Positions 10,077 through 18,050 of a stretch of DNA of 64,000 nt are shown in pieces. Within the stretch, counting starts at the first letter, position 1. The number at the start of each line of letters is the position of its first letter. This DNA is from an uncultured Pirellulales bacterium. GTDB lineage: Bacteria > Planctomycetota > Planctomycetia > Pirellulales > Thermoguttaceae. The translations under genes and the position numbers were made by a program. The notes beneath the pieces are model-generated. The model did no database searches and had not been told where the DNA came from. It saw nothing but the letters and a program-made list of their open reading frames with translations. The DNA lies in contig CALLPE010000008.1 of the NCBI GenBank assembly GCA_938015445.1, forward strand, positions 306,705-370,704, in the 5' to 3' direction.

Positions 10077-10718
10077 GTGAGTACTAACAAGATCAAATTG
10101 CTGGTGGCTGATGACCACGAGGTGGTTCGCAGTGGTCTGCGGTCGATGCTGGCCAATACCGACATCAAGATTGTGGCCGAGGTCGGTACAGGCAACGCAG
10201 CCGTCAAGTACGCCTTGGAAAACGACGTGGACGTGGTGCTGCTGGACATCCGCATGCCCGATGGCGACGGGCTGACGGCTTTGGGCCGCATTAAGCTAGA
10301 CAAGCCAGACTTGCCGGTTCTGATTCTATCGACCTTCGACAATCCCACCTACATTGCTCGTGCGGTGGCATTGGGGGCAAGCGGTTTTCTGCTGAAAGGA
10401 TGTACGCGCGACGAACTGCTCGAGGCCATCCGCAAGGCTGCCGCAGGCGACAGCGCCTGGACCCGGGACGAACTGCGCCGCGTGACCGGTGCGCTGGCCA
10501 CGCCGCGGTTGATTACCGACGTGGAGGTGCCGCTGACGCAACGCGAACACGAAGTGCTGCGCCAATTGGCCTATGGCTTGACGAACAAAGAAATCGCTCA
10601 GGCCATGCACATCAGCTACGAGACGGTCAAAGAACACGTGCAGCACATCCTGCGGAAGATCGGTGTTTCCGACCGCACCCAGGCGGCCGTGTGGGCCGTG
10701 CGCAAAAATCTGGTTTGA
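10077..10718 (+). CDS. NarL/LuxR-family response regulator
   Basis: Two-domain transcription regulator of 213 residues. The receiver domain carries the acidic pair in VADDHE and the phosphoacceptor Asp in VVLLDIRMPDGDG. The C-terminal LuxR-type helix-turn-helix is recognised by LTQREHEVLRQLAYGLTNKE and HISYETVKEHV. The GTG at 10077 is preferred because AGGAGAA lies seven bases upstream. The longer frame from 9996 lacks such a site and adds an N terminus not seen in the family. No histidine kinase lies nearby, so this is an orphan regulator. Its targets cannot be inferred beyond possible control of neighbouring genes. Confidence 0.9.
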   Translation: MSTNKIKLLVADDHEVVRSGLRSMLANTDIKIVAEVGTGNAAVKYALENDVDVVLLDIRMPDGDGLTALGRIKLDKPDLPVLILSTFDNPTYIARAVALGASGFLLKGCTRDELLEAIRKAAAGDSAWTRDELRRVTGALATPRLITDVEVPLTQREHEVLRQLAYGLTNKEIAQAMHISYETVKEHVQHILRKIGVSDRTQAAVWAVRKNLV

Positions 10719-10807
10719 ACGCTGGACCGTCAACCAGCAAACCACAGCGCGCCGTTAGCGCTGCTGGGCTGGCGGCGATCGGCAGACCTGTTTGCCCCGT
10801 GGGTTGC

Positions 10808-10843
10808 GCGCCTTTGTAAAACGACGCGCCTTTGTAAAAGGAA
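10808..10843. repeat. 18-bp duplication overlapping a ribosome-binding site
   Basis: The segment GCGCCTTTGTAAAACGAC (10808-10825) is repeated almost exactly at 10826-10843. The second copy ends in AAAAGGAA, which supplies the Shine-Dalgarno sequence for the GTG start at 10850. The first copy has CGAC at the corresponding place. Confidence 0.8.
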
Positions 10844-10849
10844 TCGTCC

Positions 10850-12202
10850 GTGGCCAAAGCAACCGACATCCAACTGCGGGAAGCTCTCGCCAGTACCGAG
10901 TACATCGCTTACCGGACGCCGATGAAGTTTGGCGGACGGGTGGTCACCGACGTGGTGCTGATGAACGTGGCGTGCCGGGTGCAAACCCGCGACGGTCGCA
11001 GCGGCATGGGCGCCGGCTCAATGCCCGTGGGCAACGTGTGGGCTTGGCCCAGCAACTCAGTGCCGACGGAAACGACGCTGGCGGCGATGGTGGAGTTTGG
11101 CAGGCGGTTCGTGGCCGAGGCCGACAACCACCGCGGCTGGGGCCATCCGCTGGAAATAACCCACGAGCTGTCCAGCGTCATGCCGCGAATCGCGGCTGAG
11201 GTGGAAGCGGAGTTCAATCTGCCTGAGCCGATGCCCAAGTTGGCTCAATTGGTCGCGGCCAGCCCGGTGATGGCCGCCATTCACGACGCTTACGGCAAAG
11301 CGTTGGGCCAGAACTCGTACAACCTTTTGGGGCCGGAGTTTGTAAACGCCGACATGTCGGCCTATCTGAACCAGGAGTTTGCCGGCCAGTACCTGGACCG
11401 TTACACTTCGCGGCAGCCAAAGCCGCAGATGCCGCTGTATCATTTGGTAGGCGCGCTGGACCCGCTGACCGACGCCGATATCAGCCAGCGTGTGGGCGAC
11501 GGCCTGCCCGAGACGCTCCCCGAATGGATCGTCGCCGACGGCCTGCGCTACCTGAAGATCAAACTTAACGGCGACGACTTGCGTTGGGACGTGGAGCGGG
11601 TAGTGTCGATCGATCGGGTGGCGACCGAAGCCCAGCACGCCCGCGGCTGCACCGAATGGTTCTACTCGGCCGATTTCAACGAACGCTGCCGGGACGTGGA
11701 GTACGTGTTGGAGTTTTTGGCGCGCATCGAAGAACAAGCTCCCGAAGCCCTGCGCCGGTTGCATTACATCGAGCAGCCCACTCACCGCGACTTGCGCGCC
11801 AATCCGCAGAACCGCATGCACCGGGCCGCCCAGATCAAGCCGGTGGTCATCGACGAATCGCTGGTGGATTTCGAGAGCCTGCTTTTGGCTCGCGAGCTGG
11901 GCTACTCCGGCGTAGCCCTGAAGGCCTGCAAGGGGCACAGCGAAGCCTTGTTGATGGGCGCTGCGGCGCAGCACTACAATATGTTCCTGTGCGTGCAGGA
12001 CTTGACGTGTCCCGGGGCGTCGTTCTTGCATTCGGCTTCCCTTGCCGCCCGTATTCCCACCGTATCGGCCATCGAAGGCAACGCCCGCCAATACTGCCCG
12101 GCAGGCAACAAAGGCTGGGCAGAGCGATATCCGGAAATGTTCACAGTGCGCGATGGGATGATCGGCACCGCAGTGCTCGATGGCCCGGGACTAGGGTTCT
12201 AA
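10850..12202 (+). CDS. Enolase-superfamily (mandelate racemase-like) enzyme
   Basis: A 450-residue protein of the mandelate racemase/muconate lactonising group. The barrel shows a KxK motif (Lys236, Lys238 in YLKIKLNGD), likely metal ligands Asp275 (SADFN), Glu308 (YIEQP) and Asp335 (VIDES), and a later lysine at 358 (VALKACKG). Enzymes of this type abstract the alpha proton of a carboxylate, usually a sugar acid or amino-acid derivative. Specificity cannot be read from these motifs. The start is GTG after AAAAGGAA. The enzyme is cytoplasmic, as no signal peptide is present. A heparinase-like gene follows 260 bases later, compatible with uronic or sugar acid catabolism, an inference only. Confidence 0.85.
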   Translation: MAKATDIQLREALASTEYIAYRTPMKFGGRVVTDVVLMNVACRVQTRDGRSGMGAGSMPVGNVWAWPSNSVPTETTLAAMVEFGRRFVAEADNHRGWGHPLEITHELSSVMPRIAAEVEAEFNLPEPMPKLAQLVAASPVMAAIHDAYGKALGQNSYNLLGPEFVNADMSAYLNQEFAGQYLDRYTSRQPKPQMPLYHLVGALDPLTDADISQRVGDGLPETLPEWIVADGLRYLKIKLNGDDLRWDVERVVSIDRVATEAQHARGCTEWFYSADFNERCRDVEYVLEFLARIEEQAPEALRRLHYIEQPTHRDLRANPQNRMHRAAQIKPVVIDESLVDFESLLLARELGYSGVALKACKGHSEALLMGAAAQHYNMFLCVQDLTCPGASFLHSASLAARIPTVSAIEGNARQYCPAGNKGWAERYPEMFTVRDGMIGTAVLDGPGLGF

Positions 12203-12462
12203 GCACGCCGACAGGTGTCCCCCACCACATGGACATCGAAGCTCGGGGCATTGGCAAGTCTGGCCTGCACGGGCGCTAACAGTCGTGCCATGCAAGGCCA
12301 CGGCATCCAACAGGCGGAAGCGAAACCACACTTTTTAGCTCAATTCCCGGTGCAGGGGCGGTTCGTTGGCCATGTGACAGTCCGGCGATAGCAGCGTGCT
12401 ACCTTCGGCAATCTCGCCGTCGTTGGTAGCTTCAGCCGTGTCGCCGTAACCGGAGGCGTGAT

Positions 12463-14511
12463 ATGAAGCCGTTGTGTGGGACAATCGTGGCGGTGTTGTG
12501 CCTGGTGTTGAGCCTTTCGGCCACGGTCGCACGGGGTTCGTCCGGAGAAGAAAATCCGTTCGACGCCCCCATACTGTCGGTACGGCCGCGGGTGTTCATT
12601 CGGGCGGATGAGGCGTTCGAGGGGCTGACCGTCGGCAAGCTGCGCAAGGCCCGGCAGCAGCCCGACCTGGAACCGTTCGCCCGCAAATGGCCTTCCCAAC
12701 CGCTGGGGCGTGCTGTGCTATGGTTGCTCGACGGAAAGCAGGAAGACTTGGCGGCGGCGATCGCCGGGCTGAAGCGGATGGAGGCAGCAGGCCAGTCGTG
12801 GAGCGATCGCGGGCTGGCGCTGATGGAGCTTTCGGCGCTGTTCGATTGGCTGTATCCCCAACTGGATGAGTCGACCCGCCAAGCGGTGGTAGCCAAGATC
12901 GAAAAAGCAGCCGACGAAGCGGTGCAGCACATCCGCCGCGGACAGGCGCCGTTCTTCTACTCTCGCACGCCAGGCGCATTGGCCGGACTGTGCCTGGCTG
13001 GCATCGCACTGACCGGCGAAAGCCAGAAGGCTGCGGAGTACCTTGAAGTATTCCGGCAATATGGCCCGGGAGAGTATTTTAAAGCGTATCAGTGGGTCGA
13101 CGGGGCAGCCACCGGCGCCACTTACACCATCTACTACACGTATGTGGACCTGCCGGCGATAGCTGCTGCTTGGTGGTCGGCCACCGGCAAAAACCCCAAC
13201 GCTTGGATCCGCAAGCATCAGGGCGATTGGCTGGACGGTATCGTGCGATTCTACCTGTGGTACATGCGGCCGGGGTTCGCTTTTACCGACATCAACGACC
13301 AGTACCGGGACCAATGGGCCAGCCATGACCAGTTTTGCCGCGGGCTGGATATCGCTTCTTACGTCACCCGCAATGGGTATGGCCGGGCCTGGGCACAGCG
13401 GTGGGCGGGACGGTTCGGGGCGGAGCTGTATCACGGCCAGTACGCACCGTGGGCCATCTTCCGCGATGCGACGTTGCCGAGCGAATCTGTGGAGAGATTG
13501 CCTCGAGCAGCGCTGTTCGGTCGGGAAAGCTGCGGGTACGGCTTCTTCCGCAGCCAGTGGCCAGCCCCGGGCGAACCGGACTCGGCCACTCACGTCTTCT
13601 TCCGCTGTGGCGACCCGATGGATGTACACGGCGGCGTAGCGGCCGGAGAGTTCCAGGTGTTCAAATACGCTCCGCTGGCTGCCCGTAGCGGACGCTACTC
13701 CTCCTACGATTCGCCGCCCGACCAGTATCACCGCAACTGTATATCCGCCAACGTGGTGCTGCTGTTGGATGGAAGTGTTCCCGACGACCGCGGCGATCAG
13801 AATACCCGCCGTGGCCTAAAGACCGACCATGCCACCTGGGTCGAGTGGTTGGCCATCCGCGAAAAGAACAAGCTGGATGTGGCGGAGATTACCGAGTGGC
13901 AGGTTTCGCCCGGGCTTGCCCGGTGTCGGGCCGATCTGACGCGAACCAATCCGCCCACCAAGTGCAAGACCTGGATTCGGGAGTTCGTTTGGCTGGCCGA
14001 CAAACACCTGATCGTGCTGGACATCGTCGAGACGGCCACGCCCGAGATCAAACGCCTGTGGCAGTTGCACAGCCAAACGGGGCCGCAGATCGGTCCGCAT
14101 TGCGTGACGATCGTCAATCAAATTCCCGACCGGCGCTGGGCCGACGATCGGTTACGGCCCCGGCCCGGCCAGGCCCGATTGTTCTGTCAAACCCTTGTTC
14201 CGCGGCGCTACACAGTTGTCTTGCACGGAGGCGGCAAGGCGGCGGCTTATGACCAGAGCGGTCGGTTGCTGGGCGACGTGGAGGGCAACCCGTATCATTT
14301 GAAGTATGGCAACCACGTGCTGCAAATCGACCCGGGCAATCACGACACGCGCAGCGTTTTTCTGCACGTACTGACGGCGGTTGATGCGTCAGAAACATTA
14401 GCGCCGAAATGCCGATTGCACCTTTCCAAACCGGGCCAGCTCGAGATCGACGTCGAGGGACACAAGGCGGTTCTATCAGTTCCGGAATGGTTTTCGGCCC
14501 TCGGCCAGTAA
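12463..14511 (+). CDS. Secreted heparinase II/III-like protein
   Basis: A 682-residue exported protein with a signal peptide (hydrophobic residues 7-20, cleavage near TVARGSS). The alpha-helical toroid part covers roughly 80-370 and contains SWSDRGLALMELSALFDWLYP, which resembles polysaccharide lyase toroids. The beta-sandwich part begins near 385 with HVFFRCGDPMDVHGG, matching the heparinase II/III segment that normally supplies catalytic and structural histidines. The family cleaves acidic polysaccharides by beta elimination. The ATG follows a good GGAGG. Family assignment is by pattern, and the substrate is unknown. Confidence 0.72.
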   Translation: MKPLCGTIVAVLCLVLSLSATVARGSSGEENPFDAPILSVRPRVFIRADEAFEGLTVGKLRKARQQPDLEPFARKWPSQPLGRAVLWLLDGKQEDLAAAIAGLKRMEAAGQSWSDRGLALMELSALFDWLYPQLDESTRQAVVAKIEKAADEAVQHIRRGQAPFFYSRTPGALAGLCLAGIALTGESQKAAEYLEVFRQYGPGEYFKAYQWVDGAATGATYTIYYTYVDLPAIAAAWWSATGKNPNAWIRKHQGDWLDGIVRFYLWYMRPGFAFTDINDQYRDQWASHDQFCRGLDIASYVTRNGYGRAWAQRWAGRFGAELYHGQYAPWAIFRDATLPSESVERLPRAALFGRESCGYGFFRSQWPAPGEPDSATHVFFRCGDPMDVHGGVAAGEFQVFKYAPLAARSGRYSSYDSPPDQYHRNCISANVVLLLDGSVPDDRGDQNTRRGLKTDHATWVEWLAIREKNKLDVAEITEWQVSPGLARCRADLTRTNPPTKCKTWIREFVWLADKHLIVLDIVETATPEIKRLWQLHSQTGPQIGPHCVTIVNQIPDRRWADDRLRPRPGQARLFCQTLVPRRYTVVLHGGGKAAAYDQSGRLLGDVEGNPYHLKYGNHVLQIDPGNHDTRSVFLHVLTAVDASETLAPKCRLHLSKPGQLEIDVEGHKAVLSVPEWFSALGQ

Positions 14512-14850
14512 CAAACAGGGATAGCCGGCTTGGGTCGGCCTCGGCAGCCCGAGAAAGCACACCGGCACCGGCCGCGCAATACACTACGCCCCAGCCGGAA
14601 GCGCAAGACCCGGGAGCGCAAAAGCTGGGAAGGCAAGACCCGAGAGCGCAAGACCCGAGAGCGCAACACCCGGGAACACAAAAGCCGGGAGCGCAAGACC
14701 CGGGAGCGCAAGCGATCGGCAAGAACCTGACACAGCCGGAAGCGGGTACTAGGCCAGTCCCGGCGACGAAGTTTCGGTCGCCAAAGCCCAAGCGGCGCAA
14801 GCCCTATCGGGCCGTAGCTGGTTGATGTAGGCGGTTGGCGATTTCGCCCG
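14512..14850. other. Intergenic region with a 15-bp minisatellite
   Basis: It lies between the convergent heparinase-like gene and the radical SAM gene. Apart from the tandem repeat, no gene or terminator is convincing. A 138-codon plus-strand frame crosses the region (14409-14825) but begins inside the upstream gene and owes its length to the 15-bp periodicity. Confidence 0.6.
14596..14715. repeat. Tandem repeat, 15-bp unit, 8 copies
   Basis: Eight contiguous imperfect units of consensus CGGGAGCGCAAGACC cover 14596-14715. Because 15 is a multiple of three, open frames run through the array on both strands, giving five-residue periodic peptides. None has start-site support. Confidence 0.9.
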
Positions 14851-16206
14851 TCAGGTTTTGCCGATTGGCGCTGGGTTGTCCTGGGATATAGGGTCGGGGT
14901 AGCGGAAAATATCGCCGCGGAAGTTCCGCAGCAGCAGGTCGTCGCCATCGCGGCCCACGACGTAATCGGGCTGTAGCGGAATCTTGCCGCCGCCGCCCGG
15001 GGCGTCGATCACGTACGTCGGCACGCAGTATCCGGTGGTGTGGCCCCGCAGTCCCTCGATGATTTCCATTCCCTTGGCGACCGAAGTGCGAAAATGGGCC
15101 GACCCGCTGATCGGATCGCACTGGTAGAGGTAGTACGGTCGCACGCGCATCGTTACCAGCTTATGGACCAACTGCCGCATGGTCTCCAGGTCGTCGTTTA
15201 TCCCGCGCAACAGGACGGTCTGCGAACCTAGCGGGATGCCCGCGTCGGCCAGCCGGGCACAAGCCTGAGCCGCTTCTGGGGTACACTCATCGGGATGGGT
15301 GAAATGCAGGCTCATCCACAAGGGATGGTACTTGCGCAACATGCGGCAGAGCTGGGGCGTGATGCGTTGCGGCAATACGGCCGGGACCTTAGTTCCGATG
15401 CGCAGCAATTCCACGTGTGGGATTTCGCGTAGCTGCGACAGTAGCCACTCCAGACGCTCGTCGCTCAGGACCAAGGGGTCGCCACCGGAGATCAGCACGT
15501 CGCGGACCGAGCGACAGCGGCGGATGTACTCGATGGCCCTTTCCAACCGCTGTTGAGTGGGCGAGAGCACCCCGTGCCCTACCACCCGCGACCGCGTACA
15601 GTACCGGCAGTAACTGGAGCAGAAGTCGGTAGCCAGCAGCAGCACACGGTCGGGATAGCGATGGACCAATCCAGGGATGGGGCTGTGGCGGTCTTCGCCC
15701 AGCGGGTCGTCGTCTTCCCCGCAACTGCGCTGGAACTCGCAAGTGGTGGGAATCACGCTGCGGCGCAACGGCTGAGTGGGGTCCACCGGCGAGATCAAGC
15801 TCATGTAATACGGCGTGATGCTGACGGGCAGCATCGTGCCGTGTCGGCGGAACGCTTCGCGCTCGTCGCTGGTAAGTACCAGCACCCGTTCAACTTGCGC
15901 TAAGCTCCGAAAGCGGTTCTGGAATTGCCACTGCCAATTGTTCCACTGTGCTTCGCTGACGCCGGGAAAGTGGATGCGCCGAAACGCTCGGCTCTGCTGG
16001 CTGCTGCGGCGTTGCGGTTGCCGACCCGGTGAATCACAGATCAACCGCTCCCGCTGCACGCCTCCGATCGGCGGCAACCGTCGGCGGCGCGTCCCCGGCC
16101 AAGAGGCTACAAGCTGGAAGGTCGTACCCGGAGGCTCTTCTGAGTTTGGGGGTTCTTCTTCGTCGATCCGGCAAGCTGAACAAGAGTCAGCATCGAAGCT
16201 GGTCAT
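14851..16206 (-). CDS. kamA: KamA-family radical SAM lysine 2,3-aminomutase
   Basis: A 451-residue radical SAM enzyme with the cluster motif CSSYCRYC (Cys196, Cys200, Cys203). Near the C terminus IDAPGGGGKIPL contains the lysine expected to bind pyridoxal phosphate. Both mark the lysine 2,3-aminomutase family, which interconverts alpha- and beta-lysine. Length and the C-terminal segment after the PLP lysine favour a KamA-like enzyme over the shorter EpmB that modifies elongation factor P. The N-terminal 80 residues are poorly conserved, and the true start may lie downstream. No beta-lysine acetyltransferase (AblB) gene is adjacent, so a role in osmolyte synthesis is not supported by context. 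Confidence 0.85.
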   Translation of the reverse strand: MTSFDADSCSACRIDEEEPPNSEEPPGTTFQLVASWPGTRRRRLPPIGGVQRERLICDSPGRQPQRRSSQQSRAFRRIHFPGVSEAQWNNWQWQFQNRFRSLAQVERVLVLTSDEREAFRRHGTMLPVSITPYYMSLISPVDPTQPLRRSVIPTTCEFQRSCGEDDDPLGEDRHSPIPGLVHRYPDRVLLLATDFCSSYCRYCTRSRVVGHGVLSPTQQRLERAIEYIRRCRSVRDVLISGGDPLVLSDERLEWLLSQLREIPHVELLRIGTKVPAVLPQRITPQLCRMLRKYHPLWMSLHFTHPDECTPEAAQACARLADAGIPLGSQTVLLRGINDDLETMRQLVHKLVTMRVRPYYLYQCDPISGSAHFRTSVAKGMEIIEGLRGHTTGYCVPTYVIDAPGGGGKIPLQPDYVVGRDGDDLLLRNFRGDIFRYPDPISQDNPAPIGKT

Positions 16207-16646
16207 TTAGAACCATCCTCCTGAATGTGGCCGATACAGCGAGCTGCATCAGATGGCCCGCTTACTGTAGAAGCGATGCCGGCAAGCACGTGCTCGCCGA
16301 GTTTTCATCGCGACTGTGCTTCTCCTTTTTATTAATCCTTTCGGCCAATGCGCCGGCGATTTGAAATCAATTCATATCTTTGTGTGAAAAAAAGTCAAGA
16401 GGAATTTGAAACGCACGCTGGACGGTTGGCGGTTTCGGCCCGATGAGCGTGTGTCCGCCCGCTGTGTAGCCGTGCTGGCGCGCTTGCGCGTGGCATCCCG
16501 GCGACGTGTACAAACCGCGCTGCGCGAAGCGGCCTACCGTAGCACGAGGCTGGAAGGTATGGCTCGACAACCGCGCTGGTCATCGCCGGCAAGAGTGGCC
16601 GAATACGCACAGGAAGCCCCACAGCCTTCTACAGAAGCCTTGCGCG
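16207..16646. other. Intergenic region
   Basis: About 440 bases between two minus-strand genes. The segment 16360-16400 is AT-rich. An 84-codon plus-strand frame (16406-16660) overlaps the end of the methyltransferase, is very arginine-rich and has no recognisable family. Nothing else is supported. Confidence 0.5.
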
Positions 16647-17402
16647 TCAGCCGCGTTTGACCATTTCCACACAGATGCCGCCGGCGCGCAGGAGCTTGTG
16701 GATCGGGGAAAACCATAGCTCCTTGTGCCATTGCAGGCCGACCTCGCGGCAAGCCTCGGCCAGTTCGCGACGATTGTACGTCCGGCAGCGCCAAACCCGG
16801 CTGGTGCAAGCTCCGGAGAAGGTATCTTCTGTGGTGAGCACTAGCATTGGGGCCCCAGGCATCATTACCCGGCTCAATTCGGCCAGTCCCAGTCGGGCAT
16901 CCGGCAGATGTTCCAGCACGTAACCGCAGGTTACGCAATCGAAGCTGGCGTCGGGAAACGGCAGGCGGCTCAGGTCGGCTGCCAAGAAACGGGGTCTGGT
17001 GCTGCGCAGCCGCTGGCGCGCGCGGAGAAGCATTTGGTGCGACAGGTCGAAGCAGGTGATCCGCGCTTCCGGATCGGCGTACTTTAGAACGTGCTGCACA
17101 AGCTGGCCGGCTCCGCTGCCTACATCCAGTATGTTGCGCCGCCCACGAAGGTCGAACCGGCGTTCCCGAAAAAGCCGCTCTCCTAACGGCACGTGCAAGG
17201 AAAGCAGGCTACAGACGGCCAGTATCGCCCCGCGCGTTCCGGCGTACACCTGCCGGATTTCCTGACGATACTGGTCGTAACTGACCCGCCGGATCAAATC
17301 GTCTTCCAATAGGCGGTTGACGACTTTCTTCCGCGTGCTGGCCGATTCCAATTGGCTAGCGCTGCGGCCAGCGTGTCGCTCAACGAAATGCTCGCTCTTC
17401 AT
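16647..17402 (-). CDS. Class I SAM-dependent methyltransferase
   Basis: A 251-residue cytoplasmic protein with the SAM-binding glycine motif ILDVGSGAGQL near residue 89, the acidic strand end CFDLS, LAADLSRLPFPDASFDCVTC, and the post-II segment EHLPDARLGLAELSRVMMPG. This is the Methyltransf_11/UbiE-like arrangement. The C-terminal part after about 195 carries Cys and Arg residues (VWRCRTYNRREL). The substrate cannot be inferred. It lies upstream of the kamA-like gene on the same strand, but with a 440-base gap, so cotranscription is uncertain. Confidence 0.85.
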   Translation of the reverse strand: MKSEHFVERHAGRSASQLESASTRKKVVNRLLEDDLIRRVSYDQYRQEIRQVYAGTRGAILAVCSLLSLHVPLGERLFRERRFDLRGRRNILDVGSGAGQLVQHVLKYADPEARITCFDLSHQMLLRARQRLRSTRPRFLAADLSRLPFPDASFDCVTCGYVLEHLPDARLGLAELSRVMMPGAPMLVLTTEDTFSGACTSRVWRCRTYNRRELAEACREVGLQWHKELWFSPIHKLLRAGGICVEMVKRG

Positions 17403-17688
17403 AAGCGATTTCCGCTACCAAAGATTCCCCTGATTCGATCCAGCTCAGTCTAGATATACCAATTTGCGCTAAGGCCGGGTAGCCCTGTTGGATGCATTTG
17501 ACGTGACAAAAACCGATTGGAAGCGGTTGACCGACCAAAGCTTCAACGGATGAGTCGTGCCGGCAGTACCCCCAGAGCCGCCGATTTTGGGCCGACCACA
17601 GGTGCGTGCAAAGCTGCCAACGGCGATCTTAAGGGGGGCCCCCAGAGCTGCGGTTGTTGGGCCGATGCGCCGGCGAAGCGTCAATCGA

Positions 17689-17793
17689 GACTGTGTATTA
17701 GACTGTGCATTGTATTAGACTGTGCATTAGACTGTATTAGACCGTGCGTTAGACTTTGTATCACACTGTGTATCAGACTGTGTATCAGACTGT
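17689..17793. repeat. Degenerate tandem repeat, about 12-bp unit
   Basis: Roughly nine units related to GACTGTGTATTA or GACTGTGTATCA lie head to tail. One copy carries five extra bases and one has lost two. The 3' copies share TATCA and the 5' copies TATTA, so neighbouring units resemble each other more than distant ones. Confidence 0.8.
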
Positions 17794-17976
17794 TGGCACG
17801 CGTTTGGGCGCATTGCGGCGGCTAGGCAAGATGGAAGAATCCGGCAACTGGGCCATGGTCATCTGGCCAGCAGCGCCCCCTTTGGAAAATCGGCGCCTTG
17901 TTGAAAGAAATTAGCGTTCTGGATGCCCTGCTGCGGCCCTGAACTGCAAGGGAACGCAAAGTAGTGGTCTATCGAG

Positions 17977-18006
17977 TTGACCTGGGCAAGTAATGTTCAG
18001 TATAGT
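17977..18006 (+). promoter_or_regulatory. Candidate sigma-70-type promoter of the Sua5 fusion gene
   Basis: TTGACC (17977-17982) and TATAGT (18001-18006) are separated by 18 bases; each differs from consensus at one position. The predicted transcript begins near 18013, just ahead of a GGAGGGGGG tract. Confidence 0.5.
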
Positions 18007-18050
18007 AGGGTGTAACTGGAGGGGGGTTGGGTGGAAACGCGGGCCGGTTT

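Larger units (their letters stand above)
17403..18050. other. Intergenic region with tandem repeat and promoter
   Basis: A divergent gap of about 650 bases. It contains a 12-bp minisatellite (17689-17793) and a promoter for the downstream fusion gene (17977-18006). A 102-codon plus-strand frame (17517-17825) is a by-product of the repeat and encodes a low-complexity Cys/Leu/Ile/Arg run. Confidence 0.6.

Noticed and set aside
11057..12091. Long minus-strand open frame (344 codons) opposite the enolase-superfamily gene
   Set aside because: It is a shadow of a GC-rich gene. The plus strand has a ribosome site and recognisable motifs; the minus frame has neither.
14596..14715. Possible CRISPR array, here and at 36512, 47557 and 63836
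   Set aside because: Units are directly abutting with no unique spacers, unit lengths are too short, and no cas genes are present.
14409..14825. 138-codon plus-strand frame with a DPGAQ-type repeat
   Set aside because: It begins inside the heparinase-like gene in another frame and depends on the 15-bp periodicity; no ribosome site.
17517..17825. 102-codon frame with a Cys/Leu/Ile/Arg run
   Set aside because: Generated by the 12-bp tandem repeat; lacks a plausible start.
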